Part shown: positions 47,847 through 56,693 of the stretch, piece by piece
Layout: each line of letters begins with the position of its first letter
Position numbering within the stretch: the first letter of the stretch is position 1
Assembly (NCBI RefSeq): GCF_000710915.1
Contig: NZ_BAUA01000197.1
Location: 1 to 64,000, forward strand
Direction: 5' to 3'
Origin: Nocardia brasiliensis IFM 10847
GTDB lineage: Bacteria > Actinomycetota > Actinomycetes > Mycobacteriales > Mycobacteriaceae
Length of the DNA: 64,000 bases
Notes under the pieces: model-generated
The model's input: only the letters and a program-made list of their open reading frames with translations
Told to the model about the DNA's origin: nothing
Database searches by the model: none
Made by a program: the position numbers and the translations under genes

Positions 47847-48599
47847 ATGGGTGCACAGGACGGGTTCGATTGGAGCTGGGCCAGTGGCACCGGCGGCAAG
47901 CTCGACCGGCGGCAGATGGGCAAGCTCTTGCTCGCCGCCGCCACCTTGGTTCCGGGGGCATTCGGCAGCCATGCGCTGGCATTTCTCGGCGTACAAGGTT
48001 CGGCCGCGCTGGACGAGATCGGGATGCGCATTCCGGATACCGCCCTGGCCAAAGAGGCTGAATGGGAGGCCCGGCGGCGACTGACCCCGTGGGTGCTGGA
48101 GCACTCCTATCGGGTCTATTACTTCGGTAAGGCCTTGGCGAAGCTCGACGGGGTGCCGCTCGATGAAGAGTTACACTTCACCACGGCCATTCTCCATGAC
48201 ATCGAGTTCGAACATCCCGTTCCCGGAAGGTGTTTCGCGGTTCGCGGCGCCGAAGACGCCGAACGCTTTCTCACCGGCCTCGGCGTCTCTCGGGACAAGG
48301 TGGTCCTCGTGCGCAACGGGATCTCCGGGCACATCACCTTCGGCGTCGAGAAGGATCTGTCGGATCTGGCCGGTGTCGTTTCGGCCGGCTGCGAGACCGA
48401 CCTCGCCGGGACCCGCGTGGAGGAAATGAACCGCCAATGGGTGGATATGGTGGTGGCGCAACACCCTCGTCTCGATTTCAAACGGAGGGTGATCGAAGCA
48501 GTGCGCCTGGAATCCGAAGCCGTTCCGGACGGACGCACGGCCTTGATGCGTCAACTCGGTTTCGAAATGGGCGTGACGAACGCACCTTTCGCGGAGTGA
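47847..48599 (+). CDS. HD-domain hydrolase-like protein, second copy
   Basis: This 250-aa protein starts at ATG 47847 with GAGGT six bases upstream. An N-terminal hydrophobic segment (about residues 24-44) looks like a membrane anchor. The metal motif is E-H-S-Y-R-V-Y-Y-F-G, then A-I-L-H-D-I-E-F, then S-G-H-I-T-F. It is a distant paralogue of the Tat-exported HD protein at 10310-11044. The reaction is unknown. It is divergent from the secretory lipase and shares its operator cluster. Confidence 0.78.
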   Translation: MGAQDGFDWSWASGTGGKLDRRQMGKLLLAAATLVPGAFGSHALAFLGVQGSAALDEIGMRIPDTALAKEAEWEARRRLTPWVLEHSYRVYYFGKALAKLDGVPLDEELHFTTAILHDIEFEHPVPGRCFAVRGAEDAERFLTGLGVSRDKVVLVRNGISGHITFGVEKDLSDLAGVVSAGCETDLAGTRVEEMNRQWVDMVVAQHPRLDFKRRVIEAVRLESEAVPDGRTALMRQLGFEMGVTNAPFAE

Positions 48600-48816
48600 C
48601 GTCGGCGACCGCCGACACCGCAACAACTTTCGGTCGCACGTCTGGTGATTCTTGCCGGGTCGCCTCGAGTAACGGTGTCAGCAGTCGAGATGGACCAGGT
48701 GCCTCCGCTATGTCTCCTGTGGTGTTGATTGTTAACTGTTGTGCACCAATGCCTTTCGTGATTGTAGTGGTTGGCGGCGCCGACCCCGGCGGCGTTCGGA
48801 GCGGTTGGCGGAAGGT

Positions 48817-49572
48817 TCACACGTCGATGCCGTAGGTGTGATTCATTGCGGCTCGCAGTCGTTCGGAGGGGTGCCAGCGGCGGGCGAGGTCGTGTTGGGC
48901 GGCGATGCGGTCGGGGTCGAGGATGAAATCGGGGCGTTGCGGCTCGGCTCGGTCGAGAGCGGTGCGAACGCCCGCGGGGTCGAGCTCGGCGAGAAAGACG
49001 GGTGTGCCCATGTGTTGTCGCCATGAGGTTTCGAGCTCGCCGGCGTCGACGGGGTCGAATCCCACCGCGTCCACCAGGTCGAGCACCTGTTGCTTCTCGA
49101 TACCCGCGGGGCCGGCGACGGGCAGCGCGATGCGGTCGGGTGCTCCGGCGGGGCGGCCCGCCCGTTCGAGCAGGAATGCGTGAATGGTGTTGAACGCCTT
49201 ATAGACCGGACGGCCGAGCTGCTGTGCTACCCAGACGCTGTCGACGGTATCGGTGTCGAAGCCGGGTAGGGCGACGTCGCGCTGCGCAAAGTAGTTTCCC
49301 GTGTCGAGCACCGCAGGGCCGGTCGTGCCGGCGAAGACGGTGCGGGCCAGCCGTGGGATCGCCACATAGGGGACACTCACGATAGTCAGGTCGGTGTCGG
49401 TGGCCGCCGCCCGCGCCCAGACCGGCTCGATGCCCGGCAGGTCGGCGAACTCCTCGGCCAAAGCCGCCGGATCGCCGGAATTGGCGACAACGACCTCATA
49501 TCCGTTCGCCGCGAGCAGCCGTGCCAGCGTGCCGCCGATCATGCCGATACCGATTACTCCGATGGTCTTCAT
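48817..49572 (-). CDS. NAD(P)-binding oxidoreductase (F420-reductase/ProC-like)
   Basis: This 251-aa Rossmann protein starts M-K-T-I-G-V-I-G-I-G-M-I-G-G, followed by a loop with N-S-G (NADP preference) and the T-G-N-Y-F segment near residue 105. It belongs to the NADPH-dependent F420 reductase/prephenate-like fold group. Its ATG overlaps the stop of the HxlR gene (ATGA), the standard pairing of a redox-sensing repressor with the oxidoreductase it controls. The substrate is unknown. Confidence 0.8.
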   Translation of the reverse strand: MKTIGVIGIGMIGGTLARLLAANGYEVVVANSGDPAALAEEFADLPGIEPVWARAAATDTDLTIVSVPYVAIPRLARTVFAGTTGPAVLDTGNYFAQRDVALPGFDTDTVDSVWVAQQLGRPVYKAFNTIHAFLLERAGRPAGAPDRIALPVAGPAGIEKQQVLDLVDAVGFDPVDAGELETSWRQHMGTPVFLAELDPAGVRTALDRAEPQRPDFILDPDRIAAQHDLARRWHPSERLRAAMNHTYGIDV

Positions 49573-49985
49573 ATTTCGCTCCCGCTGTCCTCGTGCTCGA
49601 AATCGCTTGCTGCGCTGTCATTGCGCTCTTGGGCCGCCAGCAACGCGTCCCCGTTCTCATGAATCCACCGCCCCAGCTCCCGCACCGGCCCGTCGACGAG
49701 ACTCGCGCCGAGCGTTGTCAACGCGTAGTCGACACGCGGTGGCCGCTGCCCGTACCGCTGCCGCTCTATCAGGCCCGCTTGCAGCAGCCGCCGCAGCGTC
49801 TCGGTCAGCGATTTGTCACTGAGCCCGCCGACTCGCTCGTGCAGCGCGCCGCGCCGATACGGCCCGTCGTGCAGGGCGGCGAGTACCACCAGGTCCCAGC
49901 GGTGGGTGAACAGATCGACCACCGCGCGCAGCTGACAATCCGCCAGCAACTGATCGGGACCACCATTTCCGTTCATGTCGCCCAT
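49569..49985 (-). CDS. HxlR-family regulator
   Basis: This 138-aa winged-helix regulator has the HxlR start C-Q-L-R-A-V-V-D-L-F-T-H-R-W and recognition segment L-S-D-K-S-L-T-E-T-L-R-R-L. The C-terminal helix ends G-R-W-I-H-E-N-G. It is the first gene of a two-gene operon with an oxidoreductase. A perfect ACCGATCGGT palindrome 19-28 bp upstream is the likely operator. Confidence 0.88.
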   Translation of the reverse strand: MGDMNGNGGPDQLLADCQLRAVVDLFTHRWDLVVLAALHDGPYRRGALHERVGGLSDKSLTETLRRLLQAGLIERQRYGQRPPRVDYALTTLGASLVDGPVRELGRWIHENGDALLAAQERNDSAASDFEHEDSGSEI

Positions 49986-50003
49986 GGTGCACCGTAGTTT
50001 CCT

Positions 50004-50013
50004 ACCGATCGGT
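50004..50013 (-). promoter_or_regulatory. Palindrome upstream of the HxlR gene
   Basis: ACCGATCGGT is a perfect 10-bp palindrome 19 bases before the HxlR ATG, where a promoter would be expected. HxlR proteins commonly bind such short dyads in their own promoter. The dyad is short enough to occur by chance, so this is a suggestion only. Confidence 0.3.
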
Positions 50014-50091
50014 GCATATCGGGGCAGTGTCCGTTAAGCCGCGGCTACCTACGGGTCGTCATCGCCCGCGGACCCGCTGCCTGCGAGGCAT

Positions 50092-50736
50092 TCATCGACC
50101 GAATGCTTTGAGGAAAGTCGTGACCGCGGCTTCGGTGAGAGCGCGGAGTTCCGGCTCGGGGACCGGTCGCGTGCCGAGCCGAAGCATCCCGTCGGCAGGC
50201 CCGGCGAGCAGCGCGGCGAACTGGGCTGCGGCGATATCGGGATCGTCGATGTCGAGGACGCCGGCCAGGGAGAGCCGCGCGAACCGGTCGGCGAGGGCCG
50301 CGGTGGCCCGGCGGGAAACTTCGGTCACGAGGTCGACCAGGTCCGGAAACTGCGCGGCTTCCGCGCAGACCAAGCGTCGCAACGCACGGGATTCGTCGGT
50401 GCGGTAGCAGCGCGCCAACTGCAGGCCGACCTGGGTGAGGCGGGTGGCCGGATCGTCGCCGGGACGCGCCAGCTGCTCGATCGCGGCCAAGTTGGCAGCC
50501 AGTGCGGTCTCCGAAAGTGACTGTACCGCTTGGCGAAACAAGGACTCCTTGTCGCCGAAGTGGTGATAGACGGTGGCCTTGGCGACCTTGGCCGCTGCCG
50601 CGATGTCATCCACCCGGGCTTGTGCGTATCCCACGCGCGCGAACACCGTGAACGCCGCGGCCATGATGGCCTGACGTTTGTCGATACGTCCACGCTGTGG
50701 CGCCAGTGCGGACGGAGAGGGCTGCGGCGTGCTCAT
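50092..50736 (-). CDS. TetR/AcrR-family regulator
   Basis: This 214-aa regulator has the TetR DNA-binding segment V-D-D-I-A-A-A-A-K-V-A-K-A-T-V-Y-H-H-F and a C-terminal AcrR-type ligand domain. It is divergent from an SDR-like gene with a 120-bp shared region full of dyads, so it most likely represses itself and that gene. The inducer is unknown. Confidence 0.9.
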   Translation of the reverse strand: MSTPQPSPSALAPQRGRIDKRQAIMAAAFTVFARVGYAQARVDDIAAAAKVAKATVYHHFGDKESLFRQAVQSLSETALAANLAAIEQLARPGDDPATRLTQVGLQLARCYRTDESRALRRLVCAEAAQFPDLVDLVTEVSRRATAALADRFARLSLAGVLDIDDPDIAAAQFAALLAGPADGMLRLGTRPVPEPELRALTEAAVTTFLKAFGR

Positions 50737-50768
50737 CGGCTCATCGTAGTCGTATGGATAGATATCTG

Positions 50769-50837
50769 GACTGATCAGTCTACTTAACGCTACCGATTGA
50801 ATTAGACTCGTGAGTCTAGTTATCTAGTCTCACTAGT
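50769..50837. promoter_or_regulatory. Dyad cluster between TetR and SDR-like genes
   Basis: GACTGATCAGTC (50769-50780) and TAGACTC-GT-GAGTCTA (50803-50818) are both perfect palindromes. They are followed by CTAG half-sites running up to the SDR start (50825-50837). They share the GACT/AGTC half. The cluster lies in the divergent promoter, fitting cooperative TetR binding. Confidence 0.6.
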
Positions 50838-50856
50838 TGAATGCGAAGGGAAGCTC

Positions 50857-51699
50857 ATGAAGACGGTTGTGATCACCGGTGGGACCGACGGCATGGGAAA
50901 GGCGCTCGCCCTGGCGTATCTGCACCGCGGCGACCGGGTAGTGGTCATCGGCACCAGCTCAGCCAAGGGGCGGGCGATTCTGGACGCCGCGGGCGAGTTC
51001 GGTGCCGGTGCGCGCATAGCGTTCATCCGGGCGGATCTGAGCCTGGTGGCGGAGAACCGGCGGGTGATCGAGCAGATCGCGGCAAGCTACCCGGTCGTCG
51101 ACGCACTCGTTCTCGGTGCTCGGTATTACCGCGCCACCCGATTCGTCACGTCCGAAGGCTTCGAAGCCAGTTTCGGACTGTTCTATCTGAGCAGGTACCT
51201 GTTCGGGCACGGTCTGCAAAAGCAGCTGGAGCGGGCCGATTCGCCGGTGATCCTCGATTTGGCCGGCCCTGGTGGCGACCTTGCCGAAATGCGTTGGGAC
51301 GACTTGCAGTTCGCCCGCTCCTATGACCCTGATGCCGTCATGCGGCAGTGCGGAAAGTTGAGCGATCTACTCGCGGTCGGCTTCACTCGCCGCCATCCCG
51401 ACAGCCGGATTCGATACGTCCTGTTGCATCCGGGACTGACGGCGACGGGGTTCACCGGGCAATACGACGCCGCCAGTGCGGAGCTCGTCGCAGGCATGCG
51501 CGAGCGCGGCCAGCCGGTGGAAGCCGCCCTCATCCGAATCCTCGGTCACCTCGATCATCCGCCGGCCGCGCCGCTCAGCGCGTTTATGCAAGACCATGCC
51601 GTCGATGTGCACGGCGAACCCTTTGATTTCGAAGCCGCCGACCGCCTGGCGCACCTGACCGCGACCCTGTTGCACGCGGCGAATACCAGTGGCACATAG
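50857..51699 (+). CDS. SDR-like protein lacking the catalytic tyrosine
   Basis: This 280-aa Rossmann protein has the SDR nucleotide motif T-G-G-T-D-G-M-G-K (residues 7-15), the R-A-D-L-S step near residue 64 and the C-terminal L-L-H-P-G-L-T-A-T-G-F of retinol-dehydrogenase-like SDRs. At the active site the Y-x-x-x-K motif is replaced: the lysine in Q-C-G-K-L-S is present but an arginine stands where the tyrosine should be. It may bind NAD(P)H without SDR catalysis, or use another residue. It is divergent from the TetR gene and probably its target. Confidence 0.8.
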   Translation: MKTVVITGGTDGMGKALALAYLHRGDRVVVIGTSSAKGRAILDAAGEFGAGARIAFIRADLSLVAENRRVIEQIAASYPVVDALVLGARYYRATRFVTSEGFEASFGLFYLSRYLFGHGLQKQLERADSPVILDLAGPGGDLAEMRWDDLQFARSYDPDAVMRQCGKLSDLLAVGFTRRHPDSRIRYVLLHPGLTATGFTGQYDAASAELVAGMRERGQPVEAALIRILGHLDHPPAAPLSAFMQDHAVDVHGEPFDFEAADRLAHLTATLLHAANTSGT

Positions 51700-51812
51700 A
51701 CGGCGAGAGTCGAATCCGCCACCGGCGGAGCAGGTGAAAGACGTCCGGGTGCTGACCCGTTCGTTGTCGGTGGAGCGCGGCGAGCGGACCGCGAGTGGCA
51801 AGATCGGACGCA

Positions 51813-51908
51813 ATGCGGTCGTGGACTTGCGCGACCCTGATCGACGAGATGTACGGCGCGACCGACGACGCGGTCATCGCGAACCACGTGCGCTATGCAC
51901 CGAATTAG
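51813..51908 (+). CDS. Possible small ORF or gene remnant
   Basis: This 31-codon frame (M-R-S-W-T-C-A-T-L-I-D-E-M-Y-G start, H-V-R-Y-A-P-N end) shows protein-like codon use in a 250-bp gap. There is no good ribosome binding site. It may be the tail of a decayed gene upstream of the E1-like enzyme. I see nothing else in the gap except the ribosome binding site for 51954. Confidence 0.15.
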   Translation: MRSWTCATLIDEMYGATDDAVIANHVRYAPN

Positions 51909-51953
51909 GCGCGGACCCACCCGAACACCCGGATGCCATTCGAGGAGATGCCG

Positions 51954-54293
51954 ATGACCGAGGTCACCGAGCCGAAATACCAGCACGGCACCGTCGATCT
52001 GGATGCCTTGGCCGAGATCGAGCGTCGCACGTTGTGGCTGGCGGTTTCGATGATTCATCATGCCAACCGGGTTCGGTCGAATCCGTCGGGGCTGAAGGTG
52101 GGCGGTCATCAGGCGTCGTGCGCGTCGATGACCACGATCATGACCTCGCTGTGGTTCACCGCGTTGCGGTCCGGTGACCGGGTTTCGGTCAAACCGCACG
52201 CCTCGCCGGTGCTGCACGCCGTCAACTATCTGCTGGGGGAGTTGGACGAGTCGTACCTGACCACGCTGCGTCAATTCGGTGGTCTGCAGTCCTATCCCAG
52301 CCGATCCAAGGACCCCGACCCGGTCGACTATTCGACCGGATCGGTCGGGATCGGGGCGACGGCGCCGATCTGGGGTGCGATCGCCCGGCGCTATCTCAAC
52401 GACGCGCTGGGTGCCGAAACCGGTACCGGTCGGCAGTATTCGCTGGTCGGTGACGCGGAGCTGGACGAGGGGGCGGTGTGGGAGGCGGTGGTCGATCCCG
52501 GCAACGCCGACCTCGGGGAGGTCGTGTGGATCGTCGACCTGAACCGTCAGTCCCTGGATCGGGTGGTGCCCAATATCGCGGCCGGTCGGCTGGAGGCGAT
52601 GTTCGCCGCCGCGGGTTGGCAGGTGCTCACGGTGAAGTTCGGGCGTCTCCTGGAATCGTTGTTCGCCCGGGCGGGCGGTGCTGCGCTGCGCACCCGGATC
52701 CTCGACATGCCCAACCCGGAGTACCAGCGACTGCTGCGCTGCGACGCCGACGAACTTCGGCGCAGGCTGCCGGGCAGCGGGGCGGACCACGGGCAATTGG
52801 CGGAATTGATTGCAGGTTTGGATGATTCGACACTGCTGGCGGCGATCCGCAACCTGGGCGGGCACGATATGCAGGCCTTGATCGAGGCTTATGCGCAGAT
52901 CGATGACACCCGTCCGACGGTGATCATCGCCTACACCATCAAAGGTTATGGCTTGCCGACACAAGGGCATCCACAGAATCATTCGTCGTTGCTGTCGGTG
53001 GCCGAGTACGAGTCGCTCGCCACCGAGCTGGGCCGCGATCCACAGCACCCGTGGGCGCGGCTCGATGACCACGGCGCCGCCGGGCGGTTGTGCGCGGATA
53101 CCGCGCTGCGATTGCGCCGTGAACCGGTACGTACGGTCGAAGTGCCCGAGGTGCCAAAGGATTTCGGCCACACACCGAAAAGTGTCGCCACCACGCAGGC
53201 GGCGCTGGGGCGTACCCTGCTGGACCTGAGCCGGGCAGCGCCGGAGATGGCGCGGCGGGTGATCACCGTGAGTCCCGACGTCAGCTCGACCACCAATCTG
53301 GCGGGCTGGATCAACAAGGTGGGTGTGTGGTCGAGCGCCGAACGGCACGACTGGTTCGCCGACGACGCCGAGACGCTCGTGCGCTGGCGTGAACAACCCA
53401 CCGGCCGGCACATGGAACTCGGTATCGCCGAAACGAATCTGGTCGGACTCATCGGCGAACTCGGCGCGACCTGGAGCCGGTGGGGCCAACCCCTGTTCCC
53501 GATCGGTGTGCTCTACGACCCGTTCGTCGAACGCGCGCTCGAACCCTGGACCTACGGCATCTACGCGGGCGGGCAGTCGATCCTGATCGGGACGCCGTCG
53601 GGTGTCACGCTCGCCGCCGAAGGCGGTGCCCACCAATCGATTACGACGCCCTCGATCGGTATCGAGACCCCGGGGCTGATCTGTTACGAACCCGCGTTCG
53701 CCATCGATGTGGAATGGACGCTGCTGGCCAGCATCGCCCGTCTCGGGCGACCGGACGGGACCTCGGCATACCTGCGGCTGTCGACCCGCCCCGTCGAACA
53801 ACGCCTCGCCGAGGTGCCCGCCGACCCAGCGGCGCGCGAGCGCCGTCGCAAACAGGTTGTCGCAGGCGGATATCCGCTGCGTCGGCGCGAGGGTGCGGTC
53901 GTCACGATCGTCGCGATGGGTGCGGTGGTGACCGAGGCGGTGGCCGCGGCCGACCGGCTCGAATCGGCCGGCGTCCGCGCCGACGTCGTGTGCGTCACCA
54001 GCCCCGGGCTGCTCTTCGAGGCATTGCAGGCAAGGCAAGGCATCGGCCACGGTGACAGCTGGATTCTGGATCAGTTGTTCCCGCCCAGCCGGGCCACACC
54101 GATGGTGACCGTCCTGGACGGTCATCCGCACACCATGTCTTTCCTGTCCGGGATCAACCGGGTGCATCACATCGATCTCGGCGTCACGCGTTACGGGCAG
54201 GTCGGATCGCTCGAGGAGGTGTACCGGTACCACGGGTTGGACGCCGACAGCATTGTCGCGGCCGCCCTCGACGTTCTCGGCGCGGCCGGTTGA
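51954..54293 (+). CDS. Thiamine-dependent E1/transketolase-like enzyme (AceE-related)
   Basis: This 779-aa ThDP enzyme resembles homodimeric pyruvate dehydrogenase E1/transketolase proteins. The ThDP-Mg motif is L-V-G-D-A-E-L-D-E-G (near Gly166). Other landmarks are G-G-H-D-M-Q-A-L near residue 302, M-E-L-G-I-A-E-T-N near residue 488 and G-G-A-H-Q-S near residue 561. It is about 120-150 residues shorter than AceE (about 900), and no E2/E3 genes are near, so it is probably a stand-alone paralogue. GAGGAG (51942-51947) favours ATG 51954. Substrate could be a 2-oxoacid or a ketose donor. Confidence 0.8.
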   Translation: MTEVTEPKYQHGTVDLDALAEIERRTLWLAVSMIHHANRVRSNPSGLKVGGHQASCASMTTIMTSLWFTALRSGDRVSVKPHASPVLHAVNYLLGELDESYLTTLRQFGGLQSYPSRSKDPDPVDYSTGSVGIGATAPIWGAIARRYLNDALGAETGTGRQYSLVGDAELDEGAVWEAVVDPGNADLGEVVWIVDLNRQSLDRVVPNIAAGRLEAMFAAAGWQVLTVKFGRLLESLFARAGGAALRTRILDMPNPEYQRLLRCDADELRRRLPGSGADHGQLAELIAGLDDSTLLAAIRNLGGHDMQALIEAYAQIDDTRPTVIIAYTIKGYGLPTQGHPQNHSSLLSVAEYESLATELGRDPQHPWARLDDHGAAGRLCADTALRLRREPVRTVEVPEVPKDFGHTPKSVATTQAALGRTLLDLSRAAPEMARRVITVSPDVSSTTNLAGWINKVGVWSSAERHDWFADDAETLVRWREQPTGRHMELGIAETNLVGLIGELGATWSRWGQPLFPIGVLYDPFVERALEPWTYGIYAGGQSILIGTPSGVTLAAEGGAHQSITTPSIGIETPGLICYEPAFAIDVEWTLLASIARLGRPDGTSAYLRLSTRPVEQRLAEVPADPAARERRRKQVVAGGYPLRRREGAVVTIVAMGAVVTEAVAAADRLESAGVRADVVCVTSPGLLFEALQARQGIGHGDSWILDQLFPPSRATPMVTVLDGHPHTMSFLSGINRVHHIDLGVTRYGQVGSLEEVYRYHGLDADSIVAAALDVLGAAG

Positions 54294-54369
54294 GCAGCGG
54301 GTCGGGGACAACAGGCGTGGTGACCGGCATGACGGCGCTCGAGTCATGCGGCTCGCTGACACGCCCCCG

Positions 54370-56250
54370 TCATACCCGCCGGTTCGAACCGTCGTCCGGC
54401 GCGCGAAGGGTGCTCGAATCCGGGGTGGCCGATCGGAGGTCGAGCATCAGCTGGGCGCGCAGTTGTCTCGGCGTCACGGAAAGGTCGGTCAGGCAGTCGA
54501 CGGCGGCTCGATTTATCGCCGCCAGCCAGGTGCCGATATCGGACTGTCCCGAGGCCTCGCGAAGTTTCGTTTCCAACTGAGCCTGATACTCGACGCGGGT
54601 TCGCCACTGGCGCGCAGCCAGGCGTTGGACCTCCAACGAAACAAGTTCAGCCCATGCGCTTTCCAGTGGTGGACTCGATGCGGAGTCGGGCAGGCTCGCA
54701 TACCTCGACTCGAGTGTGCGCAGCACCTCCGCGGCCACCGAAACGGAATGGTTCTTGATGGTGGCCAGATTGAAACTGAAAGCCCCGAGCCGTCCATGCC
54801 GAACAATTTCGTCGCCTTCGCGAGGAGCCCCCACAGTGGAGATCGCTCCGGACTTACGGCCGTCAGCCGTGAGCAAGGCGCCGAATCTGTCCACCTCCAC
54901 GCCTCTTCGAGTCTTCCGGTGCGGTACGGCCAGCCCGCTGTCGAGGAGGCGTTGCCACAATGGAGAGGCCACCGCGGCATAGTCGAATTCCCGGCCGAAA
55001 TTGGAGATGACCAGGTCTGCTGCCAAGGTCCGGTGCGGCCCGTCGCCGGAAAGTGTCAGCAGCAGTCGGTCTTGCTCGAGCGGCCGCAGGTCCGTGACGC
55101 GACCGGTGACCACCTGGACCTGCCCGCTCACGCGGTGCGCGGCATCCACGACGGCGGTGGTGTACGCCATCGCGCTGACCCGCAGCGTGGCGAGACGGCT
55201 GCCGTACTTATCCAAGAGGAACTGCAAGTCGGCAGCGGAGATGTTCTGGAATATGCCGGGCAGATACGCTTCCCAGGCTTTCGCGACTCGCTCCGAAATC
55301 ACGGCTGCGTGCACTTCGGGATGCTGCTCGGCGACAAATCGGCATGCCCTGGCCCACTCGGCTTCGAGTTGACGGGCGAGAGTCGCACGTCCCTGCTCGA
55401 CGTCGATGATGGGTGGCGGGACGGCCAGTACATCATGCCGGTGGTCGGCCGGGTAGGTTCCCGGCGTCGAGCTCGACGGCGAAATCATGTATATCGCGCC
55501 GGTGTGCCCTTGCCGTAGCAGCAGCGCAGCGAAATCGTAAGCGCTGAGCAGTGTTCCGATGATCGCGACGGCGGCACGCGGCGGTAATGTCCTGATTCGC
55601 TCCACGGCCTCGCCGGTGTAGGGCCGCCGAATGTAGGACGGATGGTCGAGCACAGCCTGTGCGTAGCGCGGATGACGCAGTTCGGGTCCTGTTGCGAGGA
55701 TTATGTGGTCCGCGTCGACGGTCGTCGATTCGAGACCGGGACCTCCCGACCAGGACAGATTTTCGATCACGGCGCAAATGCCATCGGCAGACGGCGTCAG
55801 GTCGACCATTTCACCGTCTGCCTCGAGCAGGACGACGCCGTCCCCAGCTTCCGTCGCGGCTTCGGCCAGGCGTTGACCGAGATAATCCGCGTAGATGCGG
55901 CGCGGTGCCGGATCTGATTCGAAGAAGGTGACTTCCCGCCATTCCGGCGGCCACGCCGATCGATCGGCTTCTCCGTTGGCCCAATTCAAGAAGTCGTCGA
56001 CATCCTCCCGGAAAGCAGACATCCGGCCCGCTTGGATGTTGAAGATATGGTTCCACGGATTTCCCGCCGCGTGATACGCGACTCCCGCGTGCCGGTGTTC
56101 CTTCTGGCGTTCGAGCAGGACGATTTCAACGGGTTCGGTGGCGAACCGAAGCAGTCGTATGGCCGTGGCGGTGCCTGCCAGACCTGCGCCGACCACGATG
56201 ATTCGCCGGGACCTCTGTGGTGATCCCGCCTGATTGGTTGCTATCCGCAC
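54370..56250 (-). CDS. FAD/NAD(P)-binding protein (NAD_binding_9 type)
   Basis: This 626-aa flavoprotein has the FAD motif I-I-V-V-G-A-G-L-A-G-T-A-T-A near residue 17, a second dinucleotide site A-V-A-I-I-G-T-L-L-S-A-Y-D near residue 228 and the A-T-G-P motif. This is the FAD-NAD(P)-binding family represented by YdhS-like proteins; catalytic activities are mostly unknown. Its GTG start overlaps the stop of a small upstream gene by ten bases. It converges on the E1-like gene with a 76-bp gap. Confidence 0.8.
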   Translation of the reverse strand: MRIATNQAGSPQRSRRIIVVGAGLAGTATAIRLLRFATEPVEIVLLERQKEHRHAGVAYHAAGNPWNHIFNIQAGRMSAFREDVDDFLNWANGEADRSAWPPEWREVTFFESDPAPRRIYADYLGQRLAEAATEAGDGVVLLEADGEMVDLTPSADGICAVIENLSWSGGPGLESTTVDADHIILATGPELRHPRYAQAVLDHPSYIRRPYTGEAVERIRTLPPRAAVAIIGTLLSAYDFAALLLRQGHTGAIYMISPSSSTPGTYPADHRHDVLAVPPPIIDVEQGRATLARQLEAEWARACRFVAEQHPEVHAAVISERVAKAWEAYLPGIFQNISAADLQFLLDKYGSRLATLRVSAMAYTTAVVDAAHRVSGQVQVVTGRVTDLRPLEQDRLLLTLSGDGPHRTLAADLVISNFGREFDYAAVASPLWQRLLDSGLAVPHRKTRRGVEVDRFGALLTADGRKSGAISTVGAPREGDEIVRHGRLGAFSFNLATIKNHSVSVAAEVLRTLESRYASLPDSASSPPLESAWAELVSLEVQRLAARQWRTRVEYQAQLETKLREASGQSDIGTWLAAINRAAVDCLTDLSVTPRQLRAQLMLDLRSATPDSSTLRAPDDGSNRRV

Positions 56251-56537
56251 GATGACGGCAAGAGTGTCAGGACCGGGGGGTTCTCCTCAGTCCACTCGCG
56301 GACGGCATGGCCCAGCGCCCTACGCCACTGCTCGACACTGGTTGCCTGCGCATCGAGCCGGCGTACGGGGTCGAGTAGCGCTGAGCGTAGCGTGGCCGAG
56401 AACCCTAGTGTCGCTAAGGAAGACACCCCATGGGGCGGTATGACAACAGCGTGTGTTGTCGGAACCCCGGCCGGGCCGGGCCCGGAAACATCCGCAACTG
56501 TCGCCAGCGCAAACATCATGCGCGAAGTATTCCTCAT
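56241..56537 (-). CDS. Small hypothetical protein overlapping the FAD-protein start
   Basis: This roughly 98-aa frame ends ten bases inside the FAD-protein gene, a coupling geometry. The sequence is small and soluble-looking (T-T-H-A-V-V-I-P-P-H-G in the middle, a helix with E-Q-W-R-R-A-L-G-H-A-V-R-E-W near the end). The start is uncertain: ATGs at 56537, 56519 and 56516 compete, and none has a strong ribosome binding site. I do not recognise it. It may be expressed with the flavoprotein. Confidence 0.4.
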   Translation of the reverse strand: MRNTSRMMFALATVADVSGPGPAGVPTTHAVVIPPHGVSSLATLGFSATLRSALLDPVRRLDAQATSVEQWRRALGHAVREWTEENPPVLTLLPSSCG

Positions 56538-56693
56538 CGTCGATGATCTTGACCCTGCAATAGCTTCATTCTGTTCGACACGAACCCTGAGCAGTATCGG
56601 CCGAACGCATGACAACCCTTGCCACGTGCCGGAATCGACACCGCGTCCCCGTGGATGTGCCGGACTCCGACGCATCCTGCCCGAACAGCTGGG

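Noticed and set aside
51555..54362. 935-codon minus-strand frame opposite the E1/transketolase-like gene
   Set aside because: Very long but purely a shadow: low-complexity Arg/Gly/Gln/Val composition, no domain, and it runs through a clear gene and its ribosome binding site.
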